Shown here in pieces: positions 37,476 through 46,745 of a DNA stretch of 64,000 nt. Origin of the DNA: Olleya sp. Hel_I_94. Lineage in GTDB: Bacteria; Bacteroidota; Bacteroidia; Flavobacteriales; Flavobacteriaceae. The DNA is taken from contig NZ_VISI01000001.1 in the NCBI RefSeq assembly GCF_007827365.1, positions 436,501 to 500,500 on the forward strand. The letters run 5' to 3'. The position numbers were made by a program, and so were the translations under genes. The notes beneath the pieces are model-generated. The model was not told where the DNA came from, did not search any database, and was given only the letters and a program-made list of their open reading frames with translations. Numbering within the stretch: position 1 is the stretch's first letter; each line of letters begins with the position of its first letter.

Positions 37476-39149
37476 TTAAGATGTAGCATAAGACTTATCA
37501 TGGACGTTTGCTATTGCACGACCACTTGGCTCATTCATGTTTTTAAAAGCCTCATCCCACTCTAACGCTGTGGCTGTACTGCACGCCACACTTGCTTCTT
37601 GAGGTACACTTTTTGCTGCAGCATCACTTGGGAAGTGCTCTTCAAAAATAGAACGATAGTAAAACTCTTCTTTGTTTTGTGGTGTTTGTATTGGAAAACG
37701 GAATTTAGCATTAGCCATTTGATCATCTGTAACTGCTTCATTAACCACTTCTTTAAGTGTGTCAATCCAACTATATCCAACACCATCGCTAAATTGTTCT
37801 TTTTGCCTCCAAGCTACACTTTCTGGTAACATATCCTCAAAAGCCTTACGTACTACCCATTTTTCCATACGTTCTCCATTAATCATTTTATCTTGAGGGT
37901 TAATGCGCATCGCTACATCCATAAACTCTTTATCTAAAAATGGTACACGTCCTTCAATTCCCCAAGCAGCTAAACTTTTGTTTGCTCTTAAACAATCGTA
38001 CATGTGTAATTTATCTAGCTTACGCACTGTTTCTTCATGAAATTCTTTTGCATTTGGTGCTTTATGAAAGTATAAGTATCCACCAAAAATTTCATCTGCT
38101 CCTTCACCTGATAATACCATTTTAATTCCCATAGATTTAATAACTCTAGCCATTAAATACATAGGTGTTGACGATCGTATGGTTGTTATATCATAAGTTT
38201 CTATGTTATAAATTACATCCTTAATAGCATCTAAACCTTCTTGGATTGTAAATTTAATTTCATGGTGTACCGTTCCAATATGATCTGCCACTTTTTGTGC
38301 TGCAGCTAAATCTGGCGAGCCTTCTAACCCAACAGAGAAGCTATGTAATTGCGGATACCAAGCATCCGACTGGTCATCTGACTCTATACGTTTTTGCGCG
38401 TATTTTTTTGCAATTGCAGAAGTTACAGAACTATCTAATCCTCCTGAAAGTAAAACTCCGTAAGGCACATCACTCATTAACTGTCTGTGAACTGCTGCTT
38501 CTAAAGCTTCTTTAACTTCTGCAATACTAGTTTCGTTATCTTTTACAGCCTCATAATCACTCCAATCTCTATTATACCATTTTACAAATTCACCATCTTT
38601 ACTTGACATATAATGTCCTGGAGGAAATAATTCAATTTTGGTACATACACCTTCTAAAGCCTTAAGCTCTGAGGCAACATAAAATGTTCCGTTTTGATCC
38701 CAACCAATGTATAATGGGATAATTCCCATGTGGTCACGTGCTATAAAATATTCATCTTTTTCTACATCATAAATTGCAAATCCAAAGATTCCGTTCATTT
38801 CATCTACAAAATCAACACCTTTTTCTTGGTACAATGCTAAGATTACTTCGCAGTCGCTTTGCGTTTGGAAATCATATTTGCCTTCAAATTGCTTACGCAA
38901 ATCTCTGTGATTGTATATTTCGCCATTTGCAGCTAAAACCAATTTATTATCAGGACTAAACAATGGTTGTTTTCCTGAAGCAGGATCAACAATTGCTAAA
39001 CGCTCATGTGCTAAAATAGCTTTATCATCACTATAAATACCTGACCAATCTGGTCCACGATGACGAATAGTTTTAGACATTTCTAACACTTGAGGTCTTA
39101 AATCTTCACTTTTTTGTTTTAGGTCGAAAGCACATACAATTCCACACAT
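37476..39149 (-). CDS. asnB: Asparagine synthetase B (glutamine-hydrolysing)
   Basis: From the ATG at 39149 the protein has 557 residues and starts MCGIVCAFD, which places the catalytic Cys at position 2 as the N-terminal nucleophile requires; the frame extends 14 codons further upstream but that start would be inactive. The glutaminase domain (SIRHRGPDWSGI-type segment, ANGEIYNHRDLR) is followed by the synthetase domain with the PP-loop SGGLDSSVTSAIA and SGEGADEIFGGYLYFHKAP. It makes asparagine from aspartate, glutamine and ATP. Single-gene unit. Confidence 0.96.
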   Translation of the reverse strand: MCGIVCAFDLKQKSEDLRPQVLEMSKTIRHRGPDWSGIYSDDKAILAHERLAIVDPASGKQPLFSPDNKLVLAANGEIYNHRDLRKQFEGKYDFQTQSDCEVILALYQEKGVDFVDEMNGIFGFAIYDVEKDEYFIARDHMGIIPLYIGWDQNGTFYVASELKALEGVCTKIELFPPGHYMSSKDGEFVKWYNRDWSDYEAVKDNETSIAEVKEALEAAVHRQLMSDVPYGVLLSGGLDSSVTSAIAKKYAQKRIESDDQSDAWYPQLHSFSVGLEGSPDLAAAQKVADHIGTVHHEIKFTIQEGLDAIKDVIYNIETYDITTIRSSTPMYLMARVIKSMGIKMVLSGEGADEIFGGYLYFHKAPNAKEFHEETVRKLDKLHMYDCLRANKSLAAWGIEGRVPFLDKEFMDVAMRINPQDKMINGERMEKWVVRKAFEDMLPESVAWRQKEQFSDGVGYSWIDTLKEVVNEAVTDDQMANAKFRFPIQTPQNKEEFYYRSIFEEHFPSDAAAKSVPQEASVACSTATALEWDEAFKNMNEPSGRAIANVHDKSYATS

Positions 39150-39341
39150 AATTTTATATTTTAAATTCTTTAATTCTAATTGATGAAGCAAATATTAGCT
39201 TTATGTTTCATAATTAAAACACTAAACGTATTAATGCTTACATTTTTACAACAATAATTAATATTACATTACAATATATCACTTTTTAGTTAGTTAAAAG
39301 TATTCTTAACTTTACAATCTGATAGTTAACCCCAAACCACA

Positions 39342-40619
39342 ATGAGATTATTTGTTCTTTTATTTATTTTATTTAGCTTAAACATAACTGCTCAAGCTAC
39401 TTGGCAACCACTACCTAATATTACTTCTAATCCTAACAATCAACGTTTTGATGACGTGTTTTTTTTAGATGATAATTTAGGCTGGGCTGCAAATGGCTTT
39501 TATGCGTCTGTATACAAAACTACAGATGGTGGTATAACATGGTCAGAACAACTAAATCAAACGGATTTAGGTAGTAGTCATTATTTTAGAAATATTGAAT
39601 TTTCAAATGAAGACGTAGGCTTTTTAGGTACTTTAAATGGTCTTTTTTACAAAACTACAGATGGTGGTATAACATGGACAACTATAACTAATATAACACC
39701 AAATCCAGTTGCTATTTGCGGATTAGATGCTGTTGGAACCTCAACAATTTATGGATGTGGTGCTTACTTTGGTCCAGCTTTTATAATTAAATCTTCAGAT
39801 AATGGTAACAATTGGACATCTATAGACATGTCTGCGTACGCTGATGCTTTAGTAGAAATTTATTTTGAAACTGAAACTATTGGTTATGCTTCTGGAAAAA
39901 GTGCAACAGGAGGCATCATTTTAAAAACTATCGATGGAGGAACTTCCTGGACTGAAATATATAACTCCAATATTATTGGAGATTACGTTTGGAAAATACA
40001 AGTATTAGAAAACAACACTAATATTATTTTTGGAGCTGTGGAGTCTACAGCAACCACATTAGGACAATTTATAAAGTCTGTTGATGGAGGCTTAACATGG
40101 TTTAGTACTAACGCACCAGAAACCCATTTACAGGCAGTTGGATTTACATCCGAAACCCATGGATGGATTGGAGGACACACCACAGGTTTTTACGAAACCA
40201 CAGATGGAGGACTAACTTGGACAAACTTAAACATTGGTAATAATTTAAACCGAATATTTGTTACCTCATCAGGTCAAGCTTATGCGTCAGGTACTACTAT
40301 TTACAAATACACAGACCAAACTTTAAATACTGAAGATTTCTCTGTACCAGCAAAATCGCCTTTACAGGTTACATTACTAAAAAATCCAGTTAAAAACAAT
40401 CTTGAATTTTCAATAGATTTTAAAAGTGATGATAATTTATTAATCGAGCTTTATGACGCTAACGGTAGATTTGTCAAACAACTTTCTAGAGAAATAATTA
40501 AAACTAATGGTACCCAAAAACAGTATAAATTTCCGGTTATAGACTTAGCTACTGGAATCTATTTCTTAGATTTTCATAATAATAGTGGACGACAAACAGT
40601 TAAGTTTATAAAACAATAG
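39342..40619 (+). CDS. T9SS type A secreted beta-propeller (YCF48/BNR-like) protein
   Basis: 425 residues. The signal peptide MRLFVLLFILFSLNITAQA is followed by repeated TTDGGITW / SVDGGLTW / TIDGGTSW blades (at about 64, 108, 200, 250 and 285), the Asp-box/YCF48-type pattern of a propeller. Residues about 345-425 form a type A T9SS sorting domain (LKNPVKNNLEFSI, IELYDANGRFVK, LATGIYFLDF, VKFIKQ). The protein is exported to the cell surface or medium. The binding target is unknown. Its stop is directly followed by the stop of the converging HNH gene, with no terminator between. Confidence 0.88.
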   Translation: MRLFVLLFILFSLNITAQATWQPLPNITSNPNNQRFDDVFFLDDNLGWAANGFYASVYKTTDGGITWSEQLNQTDLGSSHYFRNIEFSNEDVGFLGTLNGLFYKTTDGGITWTTITNITPNPVAICGLDAVGTSTIYGCGAYFGPAFIIKSSDNGNNWTSIDMSAYADALVEIYFETETIGYASGKSATGGIILKTIDGGTSWTEIYNSNIIGDYVWKIQVLENNTNIIFGAVESTATTLGQFIKSVDGGLTWFSTNAPETHLQAVGFTSETHGWIGGHTTGFYETTDGGLTWTNLNIGNNLNRIFVTSSGQAYASGTTIYKYTDQTLNTEDFSVPAKSPLQVTLLKNPVKNNLEFSIDFKSDDNLLIELYDANGRFVKQLSREIIKTNGTQKQYKFPVIDLATGIYFLDFHNNSGRQTVKFIKQ

Positions 40620-41168
40620 TTACACTTTTACGTGTCCCCAATTTTCACCAGTTTTAATACGATGTAATTGCATTTCTGAAACTCCAAATTGTCGCGCTAA
40701 AATCTTTAATCTAGTACGTCTATTTGGATCAAAAAGACGCTTTTTAAGTCTAATCACCTCTGTTTCGGTTAACTTAGAGGATGTTATTACTTTTTTTCTA
40801 GTAAGATAATGCGGATTTTTAAATTGATGGATTTCCTTTTCACGTTTAGTTGCCCATTTTAAATTTTCGACTGCATTATTACTTTTATCGTAATCTAAGT
40901 GGAGCACAAATTTTGCGTCTTCTGGTTTATCTAAATGATGTTGTGCAACTAATTTGTGAATATATCTTGCTGTACGCTTACCATCTTTTTTTATAACAGG
41001 AACTGTACTATACCCATTAATAGGGTATTGGTTTTCTATCAAAACATCAACTCCATCTTCAACTTTACTAAGTCGTCCATGGTTTGATATTTTAAAAGAC
41101 ATATTTTCAGAAACATTGTCATCAAACTGGACAGGTTTCCATTTTTCATTGTAAAAATTTCTAATCAT
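40620..41168 (-). CDS. NUMOD4/HNH endonuclease-like protein with C-terminal HTH
   Basis: From the ATG at 41168, 182 residues (the frame extends 20 codons further without homology). About 6-40 resembles NUMOD4 (EKWKPV..., FKISNHGRLSKV). About 70-120 is an HNH_3-type domain (IHKLVAQHHL, VLHLDYDKSNNAVENLKWAT), with the histidine of the first HNH position and the NN of the core retained. The C-terminal part (LTETEVIRLKKRL, ILARQFGVSEMQLHRIKTGENW) is a helix-turn-helix. Such domains occur in homing endonucleases and phage, but here the gene stands alone. It is about 66 bp upstream of nothing related; queE lies on the same strand before it. Confidence 0.8.
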   Translation of the reverse strand: MIRNFYNEKWKPVQFDDNVSENMSFKISNHGRLSKVEDGVDVLIENQYPINGYSTVPVIKKDGKRTARYIHKLVAQHHLDKPEDAKFVLHLDYDKSNNAVENLKWATKREKEIHQFKNPHYLTRKKVITSSKLTETEVIRLKKRLFDPNRRTRLKILARQFGVSEMQLHRIKTGENWGHVKV

Positions 41169-41233
41169 AATGTTAAGTTTATAAGGATTACTTACGCTAT
41201 GATTAATAGCTATAGTTGCAAAATACAACTATT

Positions 41234-41863
41234 TTACGGAATATTAAGATACTTGTGTGTTTGTAGCGACACTTTCCATTTAGGATTAGCCATAACATAA
41301 TCGACAATCATTGGTATCATTGTATCACGTTTACTCCATTCTGGTTGTAAATATAAAATACAATCTCCATTAACTTTAGCTGCTTGCGCTTCCGCAAACT
41401 TAAAGTCATCTTTATTATAGATAATACATTTTAACTCATGTGCCTTATCATAAACACCTTGAGTAGGCAGTTTCATTTTTTTTGGAGACAAGCAAATCCA
41501 ATCCCATTGACCAGTTAACTCATAAGCACCAGAAGTTTCAATATGGATTTTACAACCTTCAGCCTTAAGCTTATCGGTTAATGCTGTCATATCCCAAGTT
41601 AACGGTTCTCCTCCTGTTACTACTACAGTATCGCTATACTTTTTAGCATTGGCAACTATTACATCTGTACTAGTTGGAGGATGTAAATCTGCATTCCAAC
41701 TTTCTTTAACATCGCACCAATGACAACCAACATCGCAACCACCAATTCTTATAAAATAAGCAGCAGTTCCTTTATGGAAACCTTCCCCTTGGATAGTGTA
41801 AAACTCTTCCATTAAAGGCAACATTAATCCTTTGTTAACTAAATCTTGTGTCTCTTGCTTCAT
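41234..41863 (-). CDS. queE: 7-carboxy-7-deazaguanine synthase (QueE)
   Basis: From the ATG at 41863 the protein has 209 residues; a TTG three codons earlier overlaps the -7 box and is less likely. The radical SAM cluster motif is GGCDVGCHWCDVKESW with Cys43, Cys47 and Cys50. Other features are the N-terminal FYTIQGEGFHKGTAAYFIRI, VVVTGGEPLTWD and HIETSGAYEL. It converts carboxy-tetrahydropterin to carboxy-deazaguanine in the queuosine pathway, which also starts from GTP cyclohydrolase I. A TATATTTG box lies only 6 bp from the ATG. Confidence 0.93.
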   Translation of the reverse strand: MKQETQDLVNKGLMLPLMEEFYTIQGEGFHKGTAAYFIRIGGCDVGCHWCDVKESWNADLHPPTSTDVIVANAKKYSDTVVVTGGEPLTWDMTALTDKLKAEGCKIHIETSGAYELTGQWDWICLSPKKMKLPTQGVYDKAHELKCIIYNKDDFKFAEAQAAKVNGDCILYLQPEWSKRDTMIPMIVDYVMANPKWKVSLQTHKYLNIP

Positions 41864-41869
41864 AGCTTG

Positions 41870-41877
41870 CAAATATA
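41870..41877 (-). promoter_or_regulatory. -7 box directly at the queE start
   Basis: TATATTTG on the minus strand ends 6 bp before the queE ATG, so the mRNA would be leaderless or nearly so. The -33 region has no TTG. Confidence 0.4.
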
Positions 41878-41968
41878 ATCTTATCTAATGGAAAATTTAA
41901 GCATTTAAAGTTGAAAGTTTTCAATGATTTACGCTAAGATTAGTATTTTTACATCAAATATTTTTAGA

Positions 41969-43498
41969 ATGAGTAGACAAGACGAATTTTTTAATCATAT
42001 CACAGAAGGAAATACCTGTAAAGGCGACTACATAACGTTAGGTTCGGCAATGTTAGATGGTCAAACTATAAAAGATGCTTTTGTAAACGTACCATTAAAA
42101 ACTATGAATAGGCATGGTTTGATAGCTGGTGCAACTGGAACTGGTAAAACTAAAACGTTACAAGTGTTGGCAGAAAACCTTAGTGATAAAGGGATTCCGG
42201 TCTTACTTATGGATATTAAAGGAGATTTAAGTGGTATCGCACAACCTAGTCCTGGACATGCCAAAATTGACGAACGTCATGCAAAAATAGGTTTACCATT
42301 TGAAGCAAAAGGATTTCCTGTTGAAATCATGAGTTTATCCGAACAAAATGGTGTAAGATTACGTGCAACTGTTAGCGAGTTTGGTCCTGTTTTACTATCT
42401 AGAATTTTGGATCTTACAGACACGCAATCTGGCGTTGTAGCAGTTATTTTTAAATATTGTGACGACAACAAACTACCCTTGTTAGATTTAAAAGATTTTA
42501 AAAAAATATTACAATATTGCACTAATGAAGGTAAAGAAGAATTTCAGGACGAGTATGGTCGCATCTCTTCGGCATCAACAGGAGCGATTTTAAGAAAAGT
42601 TATCGAGATTGAGCAACAAGGAGGTGATTTATTTTTTGGCGAAAAAAGTTTTGAGGTCGAAGATTTATTACGCACCACTAGAGATGGTCGTGGTTACATA
42701 AACATTATTAGACTTACAGACATACAAGACAGACCAAAATTATTCTCGACATTTATGTTAAGTTTATTGGCCGAAATATATGAGACTTTACCAGAACAAG
42801 GTGACTCTGGAAAACCAGAATTAATCATGTTTATTGATGAAGCGCATTTGATATTTAACGAAGCTTCAAAAGCCTTATTAAATCAAATAGAAAGCATTGT
42901 TAAACTAATACGTAGTAAAGGTGTTGGGTTATACTTTGTAACACAAAACCCAACAGATGTACCAGAAGGAGTTTTAAGTCAATTAGGGTTAAAAATCCAA
43001 CATGCTTTGCGTGCCTTTACAGCAAAAGACAGAAAAGCCATAAAGTTAACAGCACAAAACTATCCAGATACTGCATACTATGATACAGCAGATGTATTAA
43101 CCTCATTAGGTACTGGAGAAGCGTTAGTGTCTGCTTTAGATGAAAAAGGAAGACCAACACCATTAGCTGCCACAATGATGCGTGCACCAATGAGTAGAAT
43201 GGATGTGTTAACAGACGTCGAGTTGCAAAACTTATTGGACGACTCCAAGTTAGTTTTAAAATATAACGAAACCATAGATCGTGAAAGCGCTTATGAGCTT
43301 TTAAATAAAAAAATAGAAGCTGCTGAAGCCTTACAACTTGAAGAAGACAAAAAAGTTGAAAAAGAAAAAGCTGAAAAACAATCTAGATCAACAACCACAA
43401 GAAGACGCAGCACTGCACAAAACCCAATTATCAAAGTATTAACAAGTGCTACATTTATTAGAAGCGTTTTTGGAATTTTAAAACGCGTGATGAAATAA
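41969..43498 (+). CDS. HerA-like / YjgR (DUF853) ATPase
   Basis: From the ATG at 41969, 509 residues, starting MSRQDEFFNHITEG; a possible upstream ATG at 41924 adds 15 residues without homology. Walker A GATGTGKT (54-61), Walker B LIMFIDEAHLIF, and the arginine-containing QNPTDVPEGVLSQLGLKIQHALRAFTAKD mark the HerA-FtsK ATPase family, DUF853 branch. Relatives are hexameric motor-like proteins of unclear role. No NurA-type nuclease is adjacent, so a repair function like that of archaeal HerA is not supported here. The C-terminal 60 residues are charged and variable. Confidence 0.9.
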   Translation: MSRQDEFFNHITEGNTCKGDYITLGSAMLDGQTIKDAFVNVPLKTMNRHGLIAGATGTGKTKTLQVLAENLSDKGIPVLLMDIKGDLSGIAQPSPGHAKIDERHAKIGLPFEAKGFPVEIMSLSEQNGVRLRATVSEFGPVLLSRILDLTDTQSGVVAVIFKYCDDNKLPLLDLKDFKKILQYCTNEGKEEFQDEYGRISSASTGAILRKVIEIEQQGGDLFFGEKSFEVEDLLRTTRDGRGYINIIRLTDIQDRPKLFSTFMLSLLAEIYETLPEQGDSGKPELIMFIDEAHLIFNEASKALLNQIESIVKLIRSKGVGLYFVTQNPTDVPEGVLSQLGLKIQHALRAFTAKDRKAIKLTAQNYPDTAYYDTADVLTSLGTGEALVSALDEKGRPTPLAATMMRAPMSRMDVLTDVELQNLLDDSKLVLKYNETIDRESAYELLNKKIEAAEALQLEEDKKVEKEKAEKQSRSTTTRRRSTAQNPIIKVLTSATFIRSVFGILKRVMK

Positions 43499-43567
43499 TC
43501 ACTTTTATAAAAAGAATAACAAACAAAATAATTTCGCTTAAGCGGAAACAAAACCAATATAACCTCA

Positions 43568-44119
43568 ATGAAAAAAACAATAGTAACTTTAGGTCTTTTA
43601 GCTGTGCTAGTAACGTCATGTAACAAAGCTGCAGATCCATATTTAGTGCAAAACCAAAATATTGGATTATTAACAGACTCAACTCAAGTCAAGGATTTAA
43701 AAACTATCTTTATCAACGACTCAGTAATAAGTCCAATTGCTGGAGACGAGTTTACAGGTGCTTTAAATACTATTGAAATTTACGAAAAAGGAGGTAAACA
43801 CCTATTAAGCATAACACCAAAACAAGCATTAGACTCTACTGCTACAATCTCTAGTATCAAGATAAAAGACTCGAGATTTAAAACAGACAAAGGGATAACT
43901 AGCAATAGTACTTTTGGAGATATTAAAGCAAAATATACTATTACAAGCATTCAAAATTCATTTAAAAGTGCTTCCGTTTTTGTTAAAGAAAGCGATGCGT
44001 TTTTCTTAATTGATAAAAATGAATTACCATCAGAGTTTAGATTTGATATGAACAAAAAAATAGAGGAAGCAAACATACCAGAAACCGCTAAGATTAAACA
44101 CTTTATTTTAGGTTGGTAG
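43568..44119 (+). CDS. Lipoprotein of unknown function
   Basis: 183 residues. Lipobox LVTSCNKA with Cys18. The mature protein has an early LLTDSTQVKDLKTIFINDSV segment and strand-rich central region (GGKHLLSITPKQ, IKDSRFKTDKGITSNSTFGDIKAKYTI), and ends in ETAKIKHFILGW. No family recognised. It is 70 bp after the HerA-like gene and 12 bp before a small membrane protein gene. Confidence 0.72.
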   Translation: MKKTIVTLGLLAVLVTSCNKAADPYLVQNQNIGLLTDSTQVKDLKTIFINDSVISPIAGDEFTGALNTIEIYEKGGKHLLSITPKQALDSTATISSIKIKDSRFKTDKGITSNSTFGDIKAKYTITSIQNSFKSASVFVKESDAFFLIDKNELPSEFRFDMNKKIEEANIPETAKIKHFILGW

Positions 44120-44131
44120 GTCTTACATAAA

Positions 44132-44518
44132 ATGGAATTCAAAAATGTAAAAAAAAGAAAAGCAGATATTTTGTCTGCTGTACTTTGGATGGTATTTGGA
44201 TTATCTTTCTTTTTAATTGAAAATCACAAAAACTATGTACTACAATTATTAGCCATACCTATGGTAATATTTTATTTGTATTCTTATTTTTTTGATAAAA
44301 GAGATTTATATAAAATAGAGGACGATACTATTAAAACCGTTGGTTGGTTTGCTAAATCTTTTGATTTAAATGAATTAAATAGAGTTAATCGAAATGATTA
44401 TGGATTAAAATTAGTCTCTGATAATCAAAATGATTTTTTAATAGACAGAAGACTATTATCTATTCAGGACGTTAAAACTATTGAATACATTATAGTTAAA
44501 TATGAGTCTAAGACTTAA
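44132..44518 (+). CDS. Small two-helix membrane protein, unknown
   Basis: 128 residues with two membrane helices (about 12-30 and 35-53) and a soluble C-terminal domain of about 70 residues. Its layout is like that of the 133-residue protein at 3529, though sequence identity is not obvious by eye. The function is unknown. It directly follows the lipoprotein gene by 12 bp and is probably co-transcribed with it. Confidence 0.6.
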   Translation: MEFKNVKKRKADILSAVLWMVFGLSFFLIENHKNYVLQLLAIPMVIFYLYSYFFDKRDLYKIEDDTIKTVGWFAKSFDLNELNRVNRNDYGLKLVSDNQNDFLIDRRLLSIQDVKTIEYIIVKYESKT

Positions 44519-44629
44519 TCCATTCATTAAGTTAATAACCTATAAATAAGCAACCTAAACTATAAATTCAGGTTAATATTTTTGATATTAATCTTAATTA
44601 TTGTTTATTAAGTAATTATAATTTTTAAA

Positions 44630-44998
44630 ATGAAAGACAAAAAATATAAAATCCAAAACAGCCCATTTGTTGTACCAACAACTGATGGTAAAGTTATTGA
44701 AGAGCACTTTGGGTTAGCCACAGATGGTAATAAAGATATTAGTATAGCACATATGATTGCTCCAGCAGGTTGGAGTGAACCTTTTCAAACACCAGCTTTT
44801 GATGAGTATACCTATATTATTAAAGGTAAAAAACAGTTTATTATTGATGGCGAAGAAATAATCCTTGAAGCTGGACAATCCATTAAAATTAAAAAAAATA
44901 CTCGTGTACAATACTCCAATCCTTTTACAATTGCTTGCGAGTATATTGCAATTTGTACTCCAGCATTTTCAATGGATTTGGTAAACAGAGAAGACTAA
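44630..44998 (+). CDS. Cupin-domain protein
   Basis: 122 residues, a single small beta-barrel cupin. The motifs are degenerate: PFQTPAFDEYTYIIKGKKQFIIDGEEIIL for motif 1 and the strand pair around YSNPFTIACEYIAICTPAF for motif 2. Only some of the usual metal-binding histidines can be placed (the EY..G pattern is kept, the first HxH is replaced by FDE), so catalysis is uncertain and a binding role is possible. It lies 4 bp before the hydrolase gene. Confidence 0.78.
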   Translation: MKDKKYKIQNSPFVVPTTDGKVIEEHFGLATDGNKDISIAHMIAPAGWSEPFQTPAFDEYTYIIKGKKQFIIDGEEIILEAGQSIKIKKNTRVQYSNPFTIACEYIAICTPAFSMDLVNRED

Positions 44999-45002
44999 AA
45001 AA

Positions 45003-45842
45003 ATGAAAAAGAAAATCGCAAAAGTACTTCCTAAAATAATTGGTAACGGTTTAAATGCGGTTAGTTATGTTGCTCCTAAATTTGCTAGCGCAAAAGCATT
45101 AGATATTTTTGCAACACCTAGACAAGGACGTTTTAAAGACAAACATCAACCATTTTTAAATACAGCTAACCAATACACTTTAAACTATCAAGACCACACC
45201 ATACAAACTTACCACTGGGTAGGTACAAAAAAAACCATCTTACTTGCACATGGTTGGGAAAGCAATACTTTTAGATGGAAAAAATTAGTCGAAGCTTTAC
45301 AGGATTTAGATTACAATGTCGTGTCTTTAGATGGTCCTGCTCATGGTAAATCTAGTGGTACGCAGTTTAATGCTATTTTGTATTCCGAGTTTTTAAATGT
45401 TGTTGCAAAACATTACAAGGCTAACGTAATTGTTGGACATTCAGTTGGTGGAATGGCATCTGTGTTTTTTCAACATAAATACCAAAATGACGCTTTACAA
45501 AAAATGATTTTGCTTGGCGCACCTTCAGAGTTTACAAATGTTTTTAAAAACTATGTTAACATGTTAGGGTTTAATAAGCGCATTGAAAATGGACTAAATC
45601 AGCTAGTTTTAGAACGTTTTAATTATATGCCTTCACATTTCTCGGCAGCTAAATTTTCAAAAGAAATTAATTTAGAAGGACTTATCATCCACGATAAAGG
45701 TGATAAGATTATACAATATGATGAGGCTGAGCTAATTTCATCTAACTTTAAAAATTCAACATTACTAACTACAGATGGTTTTGGTCATGGATTACGTGAT
45801 GATAGCGTAAACAAAGCTGTTATTAATTTTATTAAAGCATAA
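45003..45842 (+). CDS. Alpha/beta hydrolase
   Basis: 279 residues. The oxyanion region LLAHGWESNTFRW, the nucleophile elbow VIVGHSVGGMASV with the catalytic serine, the acid in IIHDKGDKIIQY and the histidine in GFGHGLRDD are in the usual order. Two hydrophobic, cationic segments precede the core (first 25 residues). The substrate is unknown; esterase or lipase activity is likely. It is 4 bp after the cupin gene and 6 bp before rluF, a tight run of genes on one strand. Confidence 0.88.
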   Translation: MKKKIAKVLPKIIGNGLNAVSYVAPKFASAKALDIFATPRQGRFKDKHQPFLNTANQYTLNYQDHTIQTYHWVGTKKTILLAHGWESNTFRWKKLVEALQDLDYNVVSLDGPAHGKSSGTQFNAILYSEFLNVVAKHYKANVIVGHSVGGMASVFFQHKYQNDALQKMILLGAPSEFTNVFKNYVNMLGFNKRIENGLNQLVLERFNYMPSHFSAAKFSKEINLEGLIIHDKGDKIIQYDEAELISSNFKNSTLLTTDGFGHGLRDDSVNKAVINFIKA

Positions 45843-45848
45843 TATATT

Positions 45849-46742
45849 TTGGAAGAAAAATTAACAAGACTTAATAAATACCTTAGCGAAGCTGGTTTTT
45901 GCTCGCGTCGTGAAGGTGATAAATTAATTGATGCTGGACGTGTTACAATTAATGGCGTTGTACCAGAAATGGGCACAAAAGTAAGTCCAAATGATGTTGT
46001 TGCTGTAGATGGTGAAATTATTAAAAACAATACTGACAAGCCAATTTACCTTGCTTTTAACAAACCTGTAGGTATTGTATGTACTACAGATACCTCTGTT
46101 GAAAAAGACAATATTATAGATTACATAAACTATCCAAAACGTATTTTTCCTATTGGACGTTTAGATAAGTTAAGTGATGGATTAATTTTTATGACCGACG
46201 ATGGTGATATTGTAAACAAAATTTTACGTGCTAGTAACAATCATGACAAAGAGTATATTGTTACTGTAGACAAACCAATATCACAAACCTTTATAAACAG
46301 AATGGCAAGTGGTATTTATCTAGAAGATTTAGATCGTACGACTAAAAAATGTTCGGTTAAAAAAATAGACTCGCATACCTTCAGTATTATTTTAACACAA
46401 GGTTTAAATAGACAGATTAGACGTATGTGCGAGTATCTAACTTATGAAGTAACCTCATTAAGACGTGTTAGAATCATGAATATTAAATTGGATGTTCCTG
46501 TTGGAGAATACAGAGAATTTACAGAAAAAGAGCTAAAAACATTGCACTTGCTTTTAGAGGATTCGACCAAGATACACGAAGCTAAAACAGCAAAAGACAA
46601 TCCCTCTAGACCTAGTAGACCTATTAAAGAGGCACCAACTAAAGACAGAGCCAAACCAAAAGATCAACCAAGTAGAGAATCGTTTAAAGGAGAGCGACCT
46701 AATCGTGAGCGACCAATAAGAAACAGACGCAAAGACCATTAA
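45849..46742 (+). CDS. rluF: 23S rRNA pseudouridine synthase RluF-type
   Basis: 297 residues from a TTG at 45849, giving the N-terminal S4 domain EEKLTRLNKYLSEAGFCSRREGD at the expected place. The catalytic aspartate is in PIGRLDKLSDGL (Asp106). The GLNRQIRRMCEYLTYEV segment and RRVRIMNI are typical of RluF, which modifies U2604 of 23S rRNA. The C-terminal 60 residues are Lys/Arg/Pro-rich, disordered, and longer than in E. coli. It is in line with the cupin and hydrolase genes. Confidence 0.9.
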   Translation: MEEKLTRLNKYLSEAGFCSRREGDKLIDAGRVTINGVVPEMGTKVSPNDVVAVDGEIIKNNTDKPIYLAFNKPVGIVCTTDTSVEKDNIIDYINYPKRIFPIGRLDKLSDGLIFMTDDGDIVNKILRASNNHDKEYIVTVDKPISQTFINRMASGIYLEDLDRTTKKCSVKKIDSHTFSIILTQGLNRQIRRMCEYLTYEVTSLRRVRIMNIKLDVPVGEYREFTEKELKTLHLLLEDSTKIHEAKTAKDNPSRPSRPIKEAPTKDRAKPKDQPSRESFKGERPNRERPIRNRRKDH

Positions 46743-46745
46743 ATA

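Noticed and set aside
40620..41168. Homing endonuclease inside a group I intron or intein
   Set aside because: Neighbouring genes (queE and the T9SS protein) are complete and no intron boundary or split gene is seen.
43528..43550. Palindrome TTTCGCTTAAGCGGAA before the lipoprotein at 43568
   Set aside because: No T-run, short with a wobble pair and single occurrence; not enough to call a terminator or operator.
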